From assembly GCF_964204865.1 (NCBI RefSeq), contig NC_135250.1:29379395-29443394 (forward strand): DNA of 64,000 nucleotides, given 5' to 3'. The position numbers were made by a program, and so were the translations under genes. The notes below the pieces were generated by a model. It was not told the origin of the DNA. It did not search any database and saw only the letters and a list, made by a program, of their open reading frames with translations. Source of the DNA: Styela clava. Taxonomy: Eukaryota; Chordata; Ascidiacea; Stolidobranchia; Styelidae. Positions 42,440-55,800 of the stretch are shown one piece after another; positions within the stretch are counted from its first letter, which is position 1, and every line of letters starts with the position of its first letter.

Positions 42440-42692
42440 CCATTCAGACTTTATAACTCCATCGCATTAGCCGAAGAATTGAACAGGCGGAAAACACCAA
42501 TAACCGGAAAGGCAATGTCAAAAGGAAAAGGTCTTCCAGTTAAAATAAAAACGAAATTGAAGAAAGTGGAATGCATTTCACTACGTAAAAGACAACTGCT
42601 TGCACTTATGTGGCAAGACAAAAAGTTCATTTCAATTCTATCGACGTACTGCAAAGGCAACAATTTTGATGAAAAAAAAAAGAGTTTTATAG
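42440..42692 (+). pseudogene. piggyBac-type transposase fragment
   Basis: Part of an open frame that reads NSIALAEELNRRKTPITG, then KGLPVKIKTKLKK and LLALMWQDKKFISILST. This is the pattern of the transposase core of piggyBac/PGBD elements (LAEEL, KGLP, KKLKKGE, LALKWKDKRDV-LST). Only this short core is present; the N-terminal half is replaced by a foldback element and nothing recognisable follows the LST block. It is a relic, not an active transposase. Confidence 0.82.
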
Positions 42693-43658
42693 AAAAGCAA
42701 TTGCAAGGAACATCTAAAACTGATATGGACAAACTAAGGCCTGCGGGCCAAATTCGACATGATGCTGCCACAGCCAAAATAACTGAAACCAAATTTTGAT
42801 GTTTTAGTTAAAAATAGCTCGAGGAATATGTTGATATTGCGATTAAATTCAGTTTGGCAATGAGATTTTTTGTTTTCCACCTTTGCCTTGTAATACTGTA
42901 ATATTGTTCTTAAAATGTAACTTTTGACTTCATACTTATATGGCCCGCCAGTCTAGACTGGCAAAATGTGTGGCCCCTGGTTCAAAAACCTTGCCCACCT
43001 CTCATCTAAAACCATCATGAAGCCGTCATGCATTGAACTATAAAATAACTTCATGATCGGTTTTGATTTAGCGGACCAAAATACTAGTTACTTTTCAATG
43101 AAATCGATGAAATGACGGAAAAAAATATTTTTCTGGTGAATTGAGACGAGCGCCACCAACAGTTATATAATTTATAAGTTATCTTGTTCTGAAGGTAGAT
43201 ATGTATCACTTCTTGAGTACAGTCAAACGGTCATTAACTCTTTTATTTCTAAATAATATCTACTTTCAAATCCTCCCTTTTCCTGGTACTTGACCTTGAC
43301 TACTTCAAACCCATATAAAGTTCTAAATTTTTATTCAATCATCATCACTAATAATTCATTAGAAAGAAGAGCTAAAGCACTTTCAATATGTTATAAAATT
43401 ACAGACGGGATTGAAGTAATTGTTATTTGAAATTCCAAATTTATGAAAAAAACTTATTCAAAAAAAATGTAAATGTTTCTTCATAGTCAAATAGGTATAA
43501 ATATTCAATATACAAAATATTATGTTCAATAAAAAAGCCATAGTTCGGCGTTAGCTTTTAAAAATGTCCTCACAAATTTCAACAACGTGTTTTCTAACAG
43601 TGTTCCAAAGGGCTTTGCCGTTACGCCCTATGTCAGAGTTAGCAGTATCAATTACAAT

Positions 43659-43771
43659 GACGCTCCGGAGGTATTCGTACCAAAATTACGCGCAACCTGA
43701 ACAACCCTAACCTGGTACACGTACTATGTTCAGATTATGCGCCATCTTGGTACGAATACTTCGGGAGCACC
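43659..43771. mobile_element. Foldback MITE, short form, with 8-bp target duplication
   Basis: Left GACGCTCCGGAGGTATTCG, right CGAATACTTCGGGAGCACC, flanked by attacaat on both sides. One of the copies that fix the target-duplication length of this family. Confidence 0.9.
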
Positions 43772-44029
43772 ATTACAATGATAATCTTGAAGAGTGTGGT
43801 ATAGACTGGAACAGGCTCTGGGATGTAACGACACATGTAATGCAAACATATGTAGTTTCTTTCTTTGTGTTTTAGTACTGCACACTTTACACCCAGGGGC
43901 GGACACTTTCCATAATTTTTTTTGGGGGGGGGGCGTCGCCTACCGAAAAACACCGCGCCGTGCATCGTCACGTAACTATAGTCGGAATTTCCCATTGCCG
44001 TCTGCAACAAGCACCGCGATTACGCGCTC

Positions 44030-44840
44030 GTTAAAAGAGCCGCCTATTTAAGCGTATATTGATTTTTCTGTCGGGTAAAATATTTAATCCAGGACAGCCA
44101 CGAGATTCTAAAATGTCCTTATATATTAATTTAATTATGTGCAACGTAACTCGCGGTTGCGACTTCTTACGTCAAAATAAAAATATTCCTAAACTAAAGT
44201 ACCACGGCGATATATGGACATAAAAATATGAAATAAGCTGCCTGATGCAGTTAATTTTGATACATATTTTTGCAATCTTCCGAACTCGTTATCGCCGTTA
44301 CAAAAATCTCGATATCTGATATAAAATCCCATATAGTACAATTTTACTTCATACAATGAAAATAGTTATAAAGTATACTAGTAAATTAAAAATACAAATT
44401 CTCCGCCTCGAAATCCACGCGGAACAGTCGCCGGATTATGCCACTTGTTAAAAGAGCCGACTTTTTCAACGAAAAATGATTTTTCACTTATGCAAAGTAA
44501 TCAATCAAAGACCGATACGGGCATATTCAAAATGTCTTGATTTATTATTGATTTAATTGTCTTCAATTTAGACTGCGGTTGAGTCGACAAAACAAGAGCC
44601 ACTCTAAAACACCACGGCAATCCGCGGACATAAAAATGTGTGGTAAACTGCCCGTTTATATATTGTTTTGATTCGTATTTTTGCTATTTTGCGAGTTCGA
44701 TAAATTTGAGATGTACTTGTAACACTGGCTCCGCTCAATCGCAATGTTGTCACTCCGATTATTTTTAAAGATAAAACCTTTCGAAAAATCCGTAAATTTT
44801 CTGTCAATTCTCACGTAGTAAAACTTATTTCAGTACGATA
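44030..44840. repeat. Old tandem duplication of about 420 bp
   Basis: Two diverged units each begin near TTAAAAGAGCCG and share, in the same order, AAAATGTCxT, CGCGGTTG or TGCGGTTG, ACCACGGC, GGACATAAAAAT and GTATTTTTGC. No protein frame is kept. Origin unknown. Confidence 0.6.
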
Positions 44841-45969
44841 AAAATACATAAATAAATACAAAAATTGATCGAATATACTTTAATCATCCTATGTATCATC
44901 ACAAACCGGGAAAAAGTCGCGTTCTCAGCTTTGTTTAATGTTAACACGAAAATTTTCGACGTCAATTTAAAAGTAATGAATAGAAAGGCAAATCCCGCTC
45001 ACAATTGACCGTGTTTCGATTTTAGTGACGAAATGTTTTTAAACGTCGAGCAAAAACAATTTGTGCCGTAGGCACACGAAATTTTGCGATTTTCGATGCC
45101 TAGAAAAGTGTTTTTAGACTGTCGCGGGCATCAACAAAACTTATATTGTTAACAGTTTTATTTTAATTATTTTATATTGCTGCTTTCAACTTATGGATAC
45201 TTATTAGAATTCTCGCCGGGTTCATAAGTCCGTGTTTGTACGAAAATAAAATATTTATCATAGTCATTGTGTCACAAATTTGTGGAAAGTTTGTTATTTA
45301 GAGAGGATAAACGCCAACGTAAAGGCGTTTACGACCTAAATAATAGGTCACAATGATGAAAACAATCGGCGATTTTAGCAATTGCAGGGCAATTGCACGC
45401 CTTATTGGCGACTTTTTCAGTTTTCAAGAAAATTCAGAAGGGGTGGGGGGTATCTTTTTTAGATAGTTTCTGTGGTCTGAAAAGTCGAATAGGCGTTTCG
45501 ACATAGGTAATGCTTTTATCTTTCCCGCAAATTAAGCTGGGCCTTGCACGAAATCCATAACGTGAAAAGATACGTCCAGCGGTGAAAATTGTTTATGTTA
45601 ACTTTAGATCTAGTTAATTTTTTAGCGATAATAACTAATTGTTGTAATGAAATACAGTTTGCCTCTTTCACTACTCTCGCAAGTGCAAACAATAACACTA
45701 TTGACAATTAGAAAACCATATTAAATTGTACAAAAATGAATTTGTTGTGCAAAACGCGTGATCGGCGGTGCGTTTGAAGACGGAGTGTTACCCTTGCGGG
45801 CGCGCAAGTTTCACGAAAATGTCTGGTCCTCATTGTTGTAAGAAAACAGTTATAATATCGGTAACTATTAACCTGTTAATTTCGCTTGACTATTGCACTT
45901 TTCGGAAATGATAATTTTGTAGGGAGGAAACAATATATACTAAATGTTTTTGCGAAATTATTGGGAGGT

Positions 45970-45992
45970 GGGGGGGGGGGGGGGGGGGGGGG
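45970..45992. repeat. Run of 23 G
   Basis: Uninterrupted G-run preceded by GGGAGGT. It accounts for the apparent proline-rich frames on the opposite strand. Length is likely to be polymorphic or imprecise in the assembly. Confidence 0.9.
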
Positions 45993-46800
45993 TTCCGACC
46001 GAATATAAGGGACCCCCTGTGCAGAGCCTTGTCTAGATTGAATGAGGATTCGAAACACCTCATGCTTTTACACAAACACGCTTTAAAGGCATTCAGCGGT
46101 ATCGGTAAATTAATAAATTAATCGTCTCATACAAGTGATAAGTAGCTAAACCCAAACTGTATTCCATAAGAAGGGTATATACGGCATGTAGGATTTATTT
46201 ACTTTATAGGCTTGTTCAACTGTGGGCCATAGATACAGTAAGTTGGGGTGTAAATTAAGCTGAATTTGCGGCTAACGAATATTCGATAATACAAGAGCAT
46301 ATGGTTGTTCAACTGCGGAAGTAGTAATTCAAAGTTTTAATTAAACTGCTAAGGTAAATATCAATTACTCTTAAACTCAATTTTCCTAAACATGCAAGAA
46401 TCAATGCAAACAATACACAAAAAGTGTATAACGGAATTAGAAAAAAATAACGTGAGTGATTCATTGCAATCGATGAGGGGTCGCGAAGGACTGTAACAGT
46501 CTTCGAATCAGCGACACCTGTTGACTGATTAATTCAGAGAAAAGAGACCAAAATATACTGATCCAATAATTCAAAAGTATCACAAGATGAAAATCACAAA
46601 ATATCACTGTAGTGAGAAATGACGCAGCAGCGCCCTCGTGGGTTATGACAAAAATTGCTCATTCATATGAATAAGCAGAAAAGGAAATGCAACTCGATGC
46701 GATTGTTAATAGAAAGCTCAAGCTGGAGTTTATAACTGCAGTAAGTTTGGATTCGGTTTAAAAATCAGTTTTTAGATTATCAATCATTCAATGGACAGAG

Positions 46801-49800
46801 TTATATATCATTTTCACAGATGGCTCCATGGGCTGTCCACTGAGGATAGATATTAAAAAACCCTTGTCTATTGTCCTCCGGGTTTTGCCTGACAGCAAAA
46901 ATTACAGTTGAGCGTGATGTATCGATATTAGGGCGCCAAACCTCAGTCGGCAGCAGAATAGCTTGGCCCGTCGCTGATTTCAGCTGACCGTTCTGTTGAA
47001 ATAGAATGAATATATGTCTTGAGAAATATAACAAATGATAGTTTAAGAATATAGTTGAGTATGGCTAAACTAATAATCCTTGTCACATTATCTGACAGAG
47101 CAAAACAAATTATTTGGTCCTCGTTTAGAAACTGAATGAAGCGTGACATCATCACGTGATTATACTTCACAGTCACACTTCAGTGATTATCGTAGGTGGA
47201 AAGGAATTGCATGAAATAGCCGCAGACAAATTAGTTTGGATTAGTGTTCTCTGATTCAGTATCAGAGCTGTAAAGTTGAAGCGGTTCACTGGTGTTAAAG
47301 TCAAATTTTTAATTTGGCGGAAACTTTACACGGAGATTGAAGTTTCTGGTTGGTTTTTGTGATAGAAACTGGAAAATCCTGGAAGCGAATTTTTTAAATC
47401 CGATAGAGAAGTAAAATTTAATATCAGCTTGTAGTAGTTACTGCTATAAATGGCTCGATTTGAATTTTCTCGTATGCTACAGCTATATACGTTTGATTTC
47501 AAGATAAAATCTAATAAATAGCACATTAAGTGCGAAAAAATTATCGGCCACATCATATAATGAGTTCACGTATGGCCGCATAAGCAACGATATTCGATAC
47601 TCCTGTAGTATGCGAAGCAAGATGGCAGACACTGGAACGTAGTATGTGTACCTGATTAGAGTTAGGCCATAATTTTATTCCAATTTTTCTCATTATAGTT
47701 CCATTAAATAGCCAAATGACTCCCGTAGTATTTGTACCTGAAATTATGGCCTAACCCTAACCTGGTACACCTACTACGTTCCAGTGACCGCCATCTTAGT
47801 TCGCATACCACCGGAGTACCCATGATTCAGACTCGCTTTACCTTGTAATTCATTCCGGTACGAACATTAATCTCTGACTCTCCATCAGGAATCATTGATC
47901 GTAAGTATTCTAGAATCAGGTTGTAGTGTGTGAAGTCATAAATGTTGGCAAGGTTTTTCCGGCAAATAGAGTTAGCGACGCTGTTTGAGACGTTCTTCAC
48001 GTCATAAACTGTCGCTTGAAAACATTTCGAATTATAGGCAACGCCACATTCTGAAAGACAAATTAATTACAGTTAAGAGTTCGAAGTCAGATATTTATAA
48101 AATACAATTACTAGGATTAAATATTTTTTCCCGGAGGAGAGGAAAGCCGATAAGACTGCCTAATCATATGGCGAACCACGGCCCCTCGTTCGGTTACCCG
48201 TTCATGTTGGGAATGGGATTATTTAGCCAGTTATTTTTTTCGGAAGCACGGATTTGATGGTGGAGGAATCCATAACCGACCAGCGATTACGTGAACCGCC
48301 CTACGGCAGCGAGGACTCCGCCAATCCTCTCGCACATAGCTATCCCCGCATGGTATTCGAACCTGCGAACCCACGCATTGTAATCAGAGGTGCGATGACG
48401 AGCGTATCCCTAATGCCTAATACATCCACGACTATCAGACTTTTATACAGACAGCAGGTTAAAAATGGGAATGATTGAATGTCACTAATCCCCAAAAACA
48501 TAAATCACCTGCAGAGGTGCACACTGGTGTTGTCGACCATGAACCGTCAGGTTTGCATGTTGCGGTTTGTCCCGTTTTCAAAGTGGAACCATTGCTGCAA
48601 GAGTAACTGACCTCCTGATGCACACTGTACAAGTCTTGCTAAGGAGAAATTTTTACGTTGTCAAGATTTCGCTTTGCACATGGTGTAGCTGCAAAATAAA
48701 CAAATGATTAAAAAGTTTAACTTAATTTGCAGAGTATTTGTTTGTGATTATTTTTTAAACTTGTGAAATTTTTCTCCACTTCAAACAGCAGCCACTGATA
48801 CAACATCATTGTCATCAATCTGACTGAAATGTGGTTTGAACCCCAGTGGATCGGACAGAATATTCAAAGAATCAACAACGTGCCATTGTCTAAATACATC
48901 TTTATACACTTACCCAGTCCATAACATTCGGAGAAGTACAAAGTTGTTATGTTGTCTAACTCTACATTCCCGGATGCCTCAAGCTCAAGCTGTACCTGAA
49001 TGGATAAAAAAAATAAATTGAAGTTTGAGCAGGACAGCGAGATAGAGTCTAGAGTCAAAGTTAAGAATGCTTTCATTAAAAAGTCGGAATCAAACTTTCC
49101 AAATACGAAGTCAGCAACCTGAATTCCAGATTTCTAAATGTAATTATTGGAAACAAACTTTAGACAGATCGCGAAAAGAATTGATTTTACTAAGCATTCT
49201 CAACAGGCTTGCATGCGCTGAAGTTTTTGTCACAAAATTTTGATTTACTTGATAAGACTCAAAGTAGAGTAATTAGGTAATATATAATTTTTAAGTAAGA
49301 GTAGAATTTCTGTCAGTTTAAAATCAGTCCTTGATTGTATCAGAATTGCGAGTGGATTCTCACATAGTCAAAAGATCTACAATTGAGGTTTACACATGTG
49401 GAGTGGAAGAGTGATAAAATGGTTGAGTTTGTAAAGGGATTCTAGAGAAACTCCAATATGCAAGGACATAATTACAACCTTCTGCGTGCAGATGAAACTG
49501 AACTACGCCCTACCCAAATCTTAGAAAACTTTTACGTAATGTGAAATGGGATTTACATCCGAAGCGATTCCGATTTAAAAACCTTTTCGATAACAAATGT
49601 GTTGCAAACCTCGGTATCTGTGGAGTTTACTTTCGTTAAAGTGAATTTCTCGGTTGTCCAGTTAGTCGAGGCCGAAAACGGCCAGATTGTTTTCCTGAAT
49701 ATTACAAAACATATTATTGCTGTCTTAAGCTGCTGTCCTAACACAAATTTATTTCTGTAACGTTTCGTCTGACCAAAATCAGACCTCCTCAGACAAGCAG

Positions 49801-52800
49801 TTCTTATTGCTCTTGATCGGTAAGTATGTTGATAGGTATTTGTTTGTCTGTCTGTTAGATGCACGCGATATCTCACGAAAGCGAGGTTGAATCTGCTCCA
49901 AATTGCATGTGCATTCCACGTATCTCGGACCAGAAGTCTATTGATTTTGAATTAATTATGTCGTATAATTAACGAGTTATTAATTAATTAATGAATTGAT
50001 TAATTAATGAATTGCGGGAGATCGATAAGTCGGCGGTCACTGATCGTTATCACGTTTATTCATTGTTTGGTCACAATTGATTTCAAACAAATTTATTTAT
50101 CGATGTATTTAAACCGCATGATTGTTACTTATCGATTTTAATCGGTAAGTATGTTGATAGGTATTCGTTTGTTTGCCTGTCTGTCTGTTAGATGCACGCA
50201 AATCTGCTCCAGAATTTGCATGTGCATTCATCATATGTCGGACCAGAAGCCTATTGATTTTGGATGAATTATGTCGTATAATTAGCGAGTTATTAATTAG
50301 TGATGGGACACAAGGTGTCACTATGGAGTAAGAGTGCTGTTTTGGGAAATCCCCTAACTTTCGATCGATAAGTCTTCGGTCTCTGACCGATATTCTCGTT
50401 TTTTTCTTGTCATTGTTGTAAACTGCTTGTCTGAGGAAGTCTGATTTAATTCATACGAAATGTTACAGAAATAGGTTTGTGTTAGTGTGCAGCAGGACTC
50501 TTGAATTGCATATATATTATAGTATTTTTATTCCTGCTAAAGCATCCTTGCACGGATAGTCATATATTCAATGATTTTGAATCTCGAAATGCAGCAGGTT
50601 TAGAACAATTATTTACACTATTCTTTGTAAAACCTCAATTACTCAAACCAATAAATGTCCATGGTAATCTCCAAGCAAATAATTCGGTGCTCCCGAAGTA
50701 TGCGAACCAAGATGGCGGACATCGGAACGTAACATGGGTAACAGGTTAGGGTTAGGCGATAATTTTTTCCAATTTTCCTTATTTTAGTCCTATTATCAGT
50801 TCGAAGACTAGCCAAGAGCCTCCCGTAGTATTTATACCTAAAATTATGGCCTAACCCTAACCTAGTACACATATTACATTCCGATGTCCGCCATCTTGGT
50901 TCGCATACTTCGGGAGCCCCAATAATTCTTTACTGTACATTGACTGCTTCACTAGTTCTGCTTTAGAATGAAAGCGACAAATAAACGGGTAATAAAATGA
51001 ATGCAGTTTTAGCTACTCACGTTACATTTCCGTTGTGTGCCTTGGCCATCAGCTCTCCATCAGATGTTCCTTTTATGTCGACACTCATGCATAGTGACTC
51101 ATTGCCAGCCAAAGCCTTGGGTAAAGATCTGATTGTACCATTACCAGCAAGAACATAATCTAAAATGAATTGGAATAAAATATCTGATATGAGAATCGTG
51201 ATAAAACTAAGTATTTTTCGACACAAGTTCTTCCAACTCTTGAAGAGTCTAAAATCTGAACGCGCAATAACACCACGTTGTGTGGCGCAACGTGCTAGAA
51301 ATGCGCGTGCAATCGCACCTCTAATTACTCTAAGTGGGTTCGCTGGCTTGCATTATATATATTAACTAAGAGCGAGAGGATTCGCCTCACCGGCGTGGGG
51401 GTGGTTCACGCAATAACTGGTCTTTCCACCATCAAGTCCATGCATCTGAAAAATATATCGGGCTAACTAAGCCCATACCCAACATAGACCGGTAACCGGG
51501 CAAGAGCCGTGGTTCACCATATTATTAAGTCTTCTTGTCGACCCCTCTTCACCCCCTGCGAATAAAAAATAGTGTCACAGTTTCGAATAGATGTTGCTAC
51601 TATGGGTGTGAATGAATCAGAAGACTCAAGGGTTCCGGATTGGTTGTTTATTGTACGGCAACTCCGATATCAAACTTAAAACAGCATAACATATTACATC
51701 ACTAAAAACCCAAATATACGACCAACTTCCAGCCCGACAGCCGGGGAAAAGAGAGCGAAAGACATAGCTTTTCTCTCACGTGTAGTAAGTGGTCGGAGTC
51801 CAGATCCGACAAAAAAGCATTGAAAAGAGTCAACATAACAGTCTATAAACATCAAAATATATATACACACAATATAAACGCGGACGCTATGGTCCGTGTC
51901 AATAGAATACGATTCGATATTCCAAATTTGATTTTAAATATTCTAGAAAAGTAATAATTCTAAATTTACTATCCTTAGTCAGAAGTTATAACACTCACTC
52001 AGAAGTGAGAGAGACTTATGTTGGAAAAGTTATCACCTCAGCTGTCATCACTCAGAAGTAAAAAAGACCAATTTCCAATGCAAAGTTACGATAACTCACT
52101 CAAAAGTAAATGTGACTCATTTGTAAACGTTTCATATAAAAACAATACCTGTAGCGTCATTATCTCTGTATTCTCTCTGAAATGTCCCATCAACTTTCGC
52201 GTAACCGCATGTAGGGTTGATTGATTCAAAATCACATGAAAGATCGACTGAAAAACACAAAAGAACTTATTTTAAATCACAGCCTTGTATTGTGGCCTAT
52301 ATATTTTTATTACTTATCGATCGCTAAGTATGTTATTTGTAAGGTATTTGTCTGTATGTTTGTCTGTTAGACACACGCGATATCTCACGGAAGTGAGGTT
52401 GAATCTGCTCCAAATTTTGCATATGCAATCATCATATCTCAGACCAGAAGCCTATTAATATTGGATGAATTATGTCATATAATTAGCGAGTTATCAATTA
52501 ATTAGTGATGGGACACGCGGTGTCGCTATTGAGTCAGAGCGAATGATACACGCCGCTAGATCGATGAGTCGGCGGCCTCCGAACGTTGTCTCGTTTTATT
52601 CGTAACAGGGTCGACATCGGATTGAAACAATTTCAACTCCGACTTAGCTTCGAGGTCCAAAGATAATCAAATGTCGGAATGTTAAACTTTCAATTGTGAT
52701 AAGTCAAAATTGAAAGTTCCTAACAGATTATTTAAGGAGGCTTGCATTAATTCGACTTTAAAAGTGCAAATTCCTCGTCAGAAATCAATTAGTAGTTTGA

Positions 52801-55800
52801 TCAGCTTTTAAGATAGGATTTTAGGTTATCACGCGGTAGAAGGAACCCAATCAGACTGTTTATTCATATAGCGAACCCCACCAGTGGTCTCATCAGTCAT
52901 TACCAGTCCATGTAGGATTTAGAAATAGTCAATTAGGTATTTGTTTCAGATACATGACCTTGATGGTGAGAAAGCCGGAAATGACCAGCGGTTACGTGGA
53001 CAACACCATGCATGATAGCGAGGAGTTCAGCAATCTTCTCGCACAGAACTATTCCTTATTAGAATTTGAACTAAACACTACACTAAGTGATTGGAAGTGC
53101 AATTACAAATATATATCTAAAACGATACTCCTGAAGTATGTGCACCAAGATGGCGAACACCGGATTGTAGTACGTGTACCAGGTCAGGGTTAGGCCATAA
53201 TTTCAGGTACAAATACTACGGGTGTCACTTGGCTAGTCCCCGATTTCGTAATAGAGCTAAAATAGGGAAATTGGAATAAAATTGTGGCCTAACCCTAACC
53301 TGGTACACATAGTACATTTCGGTGTCCGCAATCTTGGTGCACATACTTCTGAAGCGCTCCTAAAACTTAGCACGAGGCATCAACTACCGAAAACCGCGGA
53401 GATTGGAAAATGATCCCCAAATACACAGCGCTATGTCAACACTTACCTACGCAAGTGGGCACTTCACCCCATGTTCCATTTTCTTGGCATTTTCCTATGT
53501 TTGATCCTTGAAGAACGTATCCAGCATTGCATGAATATTTGATAGTCTGACCAAACCCTAAGTCAGGTGCAATGTCTACAGTCCCGTTGTCCGGGGCTTT
53601 ATGTGCTGGGCAGGAACGTACTGTAGAAAATATTGTTATAGGATACAGACCAGACTTTTTAATTAATTGAACAAATTCCATTTATCCCCTCCCTGAAGAA
53701 TTTAGAGCTTGGATAGGCAAATTACAACCTTTCGTGTGGTCAATTGGCTCTTTGGGAAAGTTGTGAAAATTTCCTGCAACTACATACGAAAATTAGATCC
53801 CCCAAATCTGACCCTCATCTGACTACGTCATTTATAAATTACGTCACTGCGACGCCACGGTGACGTGATAAAACACACCAAAATATACGGACGGTCGTCC
53901 AAGACGCGCAGAAGATCAGCCGAAATCGAGCGAGCTGCGTCGTATAAAAAGTCATTCTCATCGTTGGATCATTACGTGGAGCACAAAATGCACAAAAAGC
54001 AGACAAGACAATTACTAATACATAAGGATCTACTTCTCTCAAAAACAGCGCAATTTTTCAGTTGCCAGCCTCAGGTGCTGATGAAAACCTACATAAGACA
54101 CGCGTTTAGGGGGAAAATATTTTCCGAGTGAAAAACGAGAAAAAGAAGGCCACACCAACCTGTACTGTGTTCGACTTTTGAAGTTTCTTGGCGTACAGTA
54201 GAGAGAAAGGCTTCCTTAGGTGACCACGGAGAAGTAGCAGGGACGACTGAAGTACGGGCCAAAGAAGTTTTCTTGTCTTTGTATCCTGTTGAGAAAAGTG
54301 AGTTTATATTACAGGTTTAAAGCAAGATTTGTAGTTTTGGGTACTTTAAGGTAAGAATGAGATACTAAATGGCAATATGGATATATTCAAAAAGAAAATT
54401 TCAGCGTTTCTGCACAATCACCGCATTATCAATTACTCTGGCTGAAGAGAACTCTTTCTATTCTAATGCATGCAAAACAAAAAGACATCTATTTTCATAC
54501 CCTGATGGGGAGTGCTCGTTTCTTTTACACCTACAACAGAGGGCGGCACTAAATTCGTTGCTGATTCTTCCATCGTCTTATTTATTTGATAGAGCTTACT
54601 TTCCATCACGTCTAATTGTTTCGTTAAAACTGCAAAACATAAATAAAAATAGAGTTTATATTGAACCGTTTCACAATCAGTATTCAGTAATTTTTTTGTT
54701 AGTAGGTATGTAGCCCACTCTCTCTGGTTAAAAATAAGAATGTGAGATGGGTATTGCAAAACTGCGCGTCATAATGTAATAGTGTGATATCTAAAAGGGG
54801 CGCAATTAAAACATAAAATGATTCAACTTTTTTAATCGAACGACTGTTTGGGGCATTTTTGCGATCAGACCGTTTGACATATAGGAAAAAATAGCAAACG
54901 TATTTTGAAGGAAATTATATTGCGCACACGAACCTTCCAAAGCTTTCTCTTTATCTTTTGTACACTGTCCCTTTTGAAATAGAACAAGAAAGAATTTTTT
55001 AAATATATAGACATGAAGGCTGCACATCCGTGCAGTAAGGCTCTAGTTGAGCAAGTGTTCCCATACGCCAGAACAAAATGTTCCCATGGGTTAAAGCGAA
55101 AACATAAAATTTGGGATGAGGGATAGATTAAAATAAGTATCGTTACAGATGAAAGAAATCGCTAGAACGTTCAATTTTCTCATTTTTGTTTTCAGATTTT
55201 AAACAAAACAGTTTCATTTCTGTAAATAATACCACCAATATTAAACTACTGCACTCACCGTATTAACGTCTCTCCAAGTAGGTTTCCCGTCACAAACCAT
55301 AGGCATCCAGCATTTCTCACCTGTTAAGAGAAAATTTAAAATTAAAATTTAGCAAATTGTATTTTTGTGAAAAGGTTTATAACAGATAAACGAAAATTAT
55401 GTTACTGAACTTTATTTTATGACGAGACTAATTCAGTATCTATTTCTTTATAGTGCATTCGTTCATTCCATTTATAATTTTATACTGCTACCCATGTCAG
55501 GCAAAATATTTTCCTCGATGATGATTGGTCGAATCAAATTAGAATTATTGGGCAAATTTGATAATGTTTAACATTACTGCAAGCATGGTCAAAGATTTGA
55601 TCGATACTAGAGATTCAGTTTTGAGAATATGAGAATCTTATCCTTGTTTTGTTGGCGAACAATAAACACAAAAAAGTAAAATTCCCCTATAGTTTGCTGC
55701 TTTGAGCTTTTCACCCGGGTTCACATATTTCCGAGGGTATTCCCGCAGTGTGTGAACCAAGATGGCGGACACTAGAACGTAGTGTGTGTACCAGGTTAAG

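Larger units (their letters stand above)
39873..46800. other. Repeat-rich spacer without an intact gene
   Basis: Separates the transporter start from the lectin gene's last exon. It holds a TA microsatellite near 40.02-40.05 kb, a SINE, hAT-like fragments (for example CAGTCGTTCCCAAACC near 41.07 kb), a piggyBac relic, two foldback elements, an old tandem duplication and a G-run. Nothing was recognised in 45.0-45.9 kb or 46.0-46.8 kb. Confidence 0.6.

Noticed and set aside
45876..46075. Proline-rich frames on the minus strand
   Set aside because: They come from the 23-G run read in two frames.
54806..55027. Whole open frame as one exon of the lectin gene
   Set aside because: Only the 37-nt part at 54934-54970 has fitting splice sites and phases; the rest is intron.
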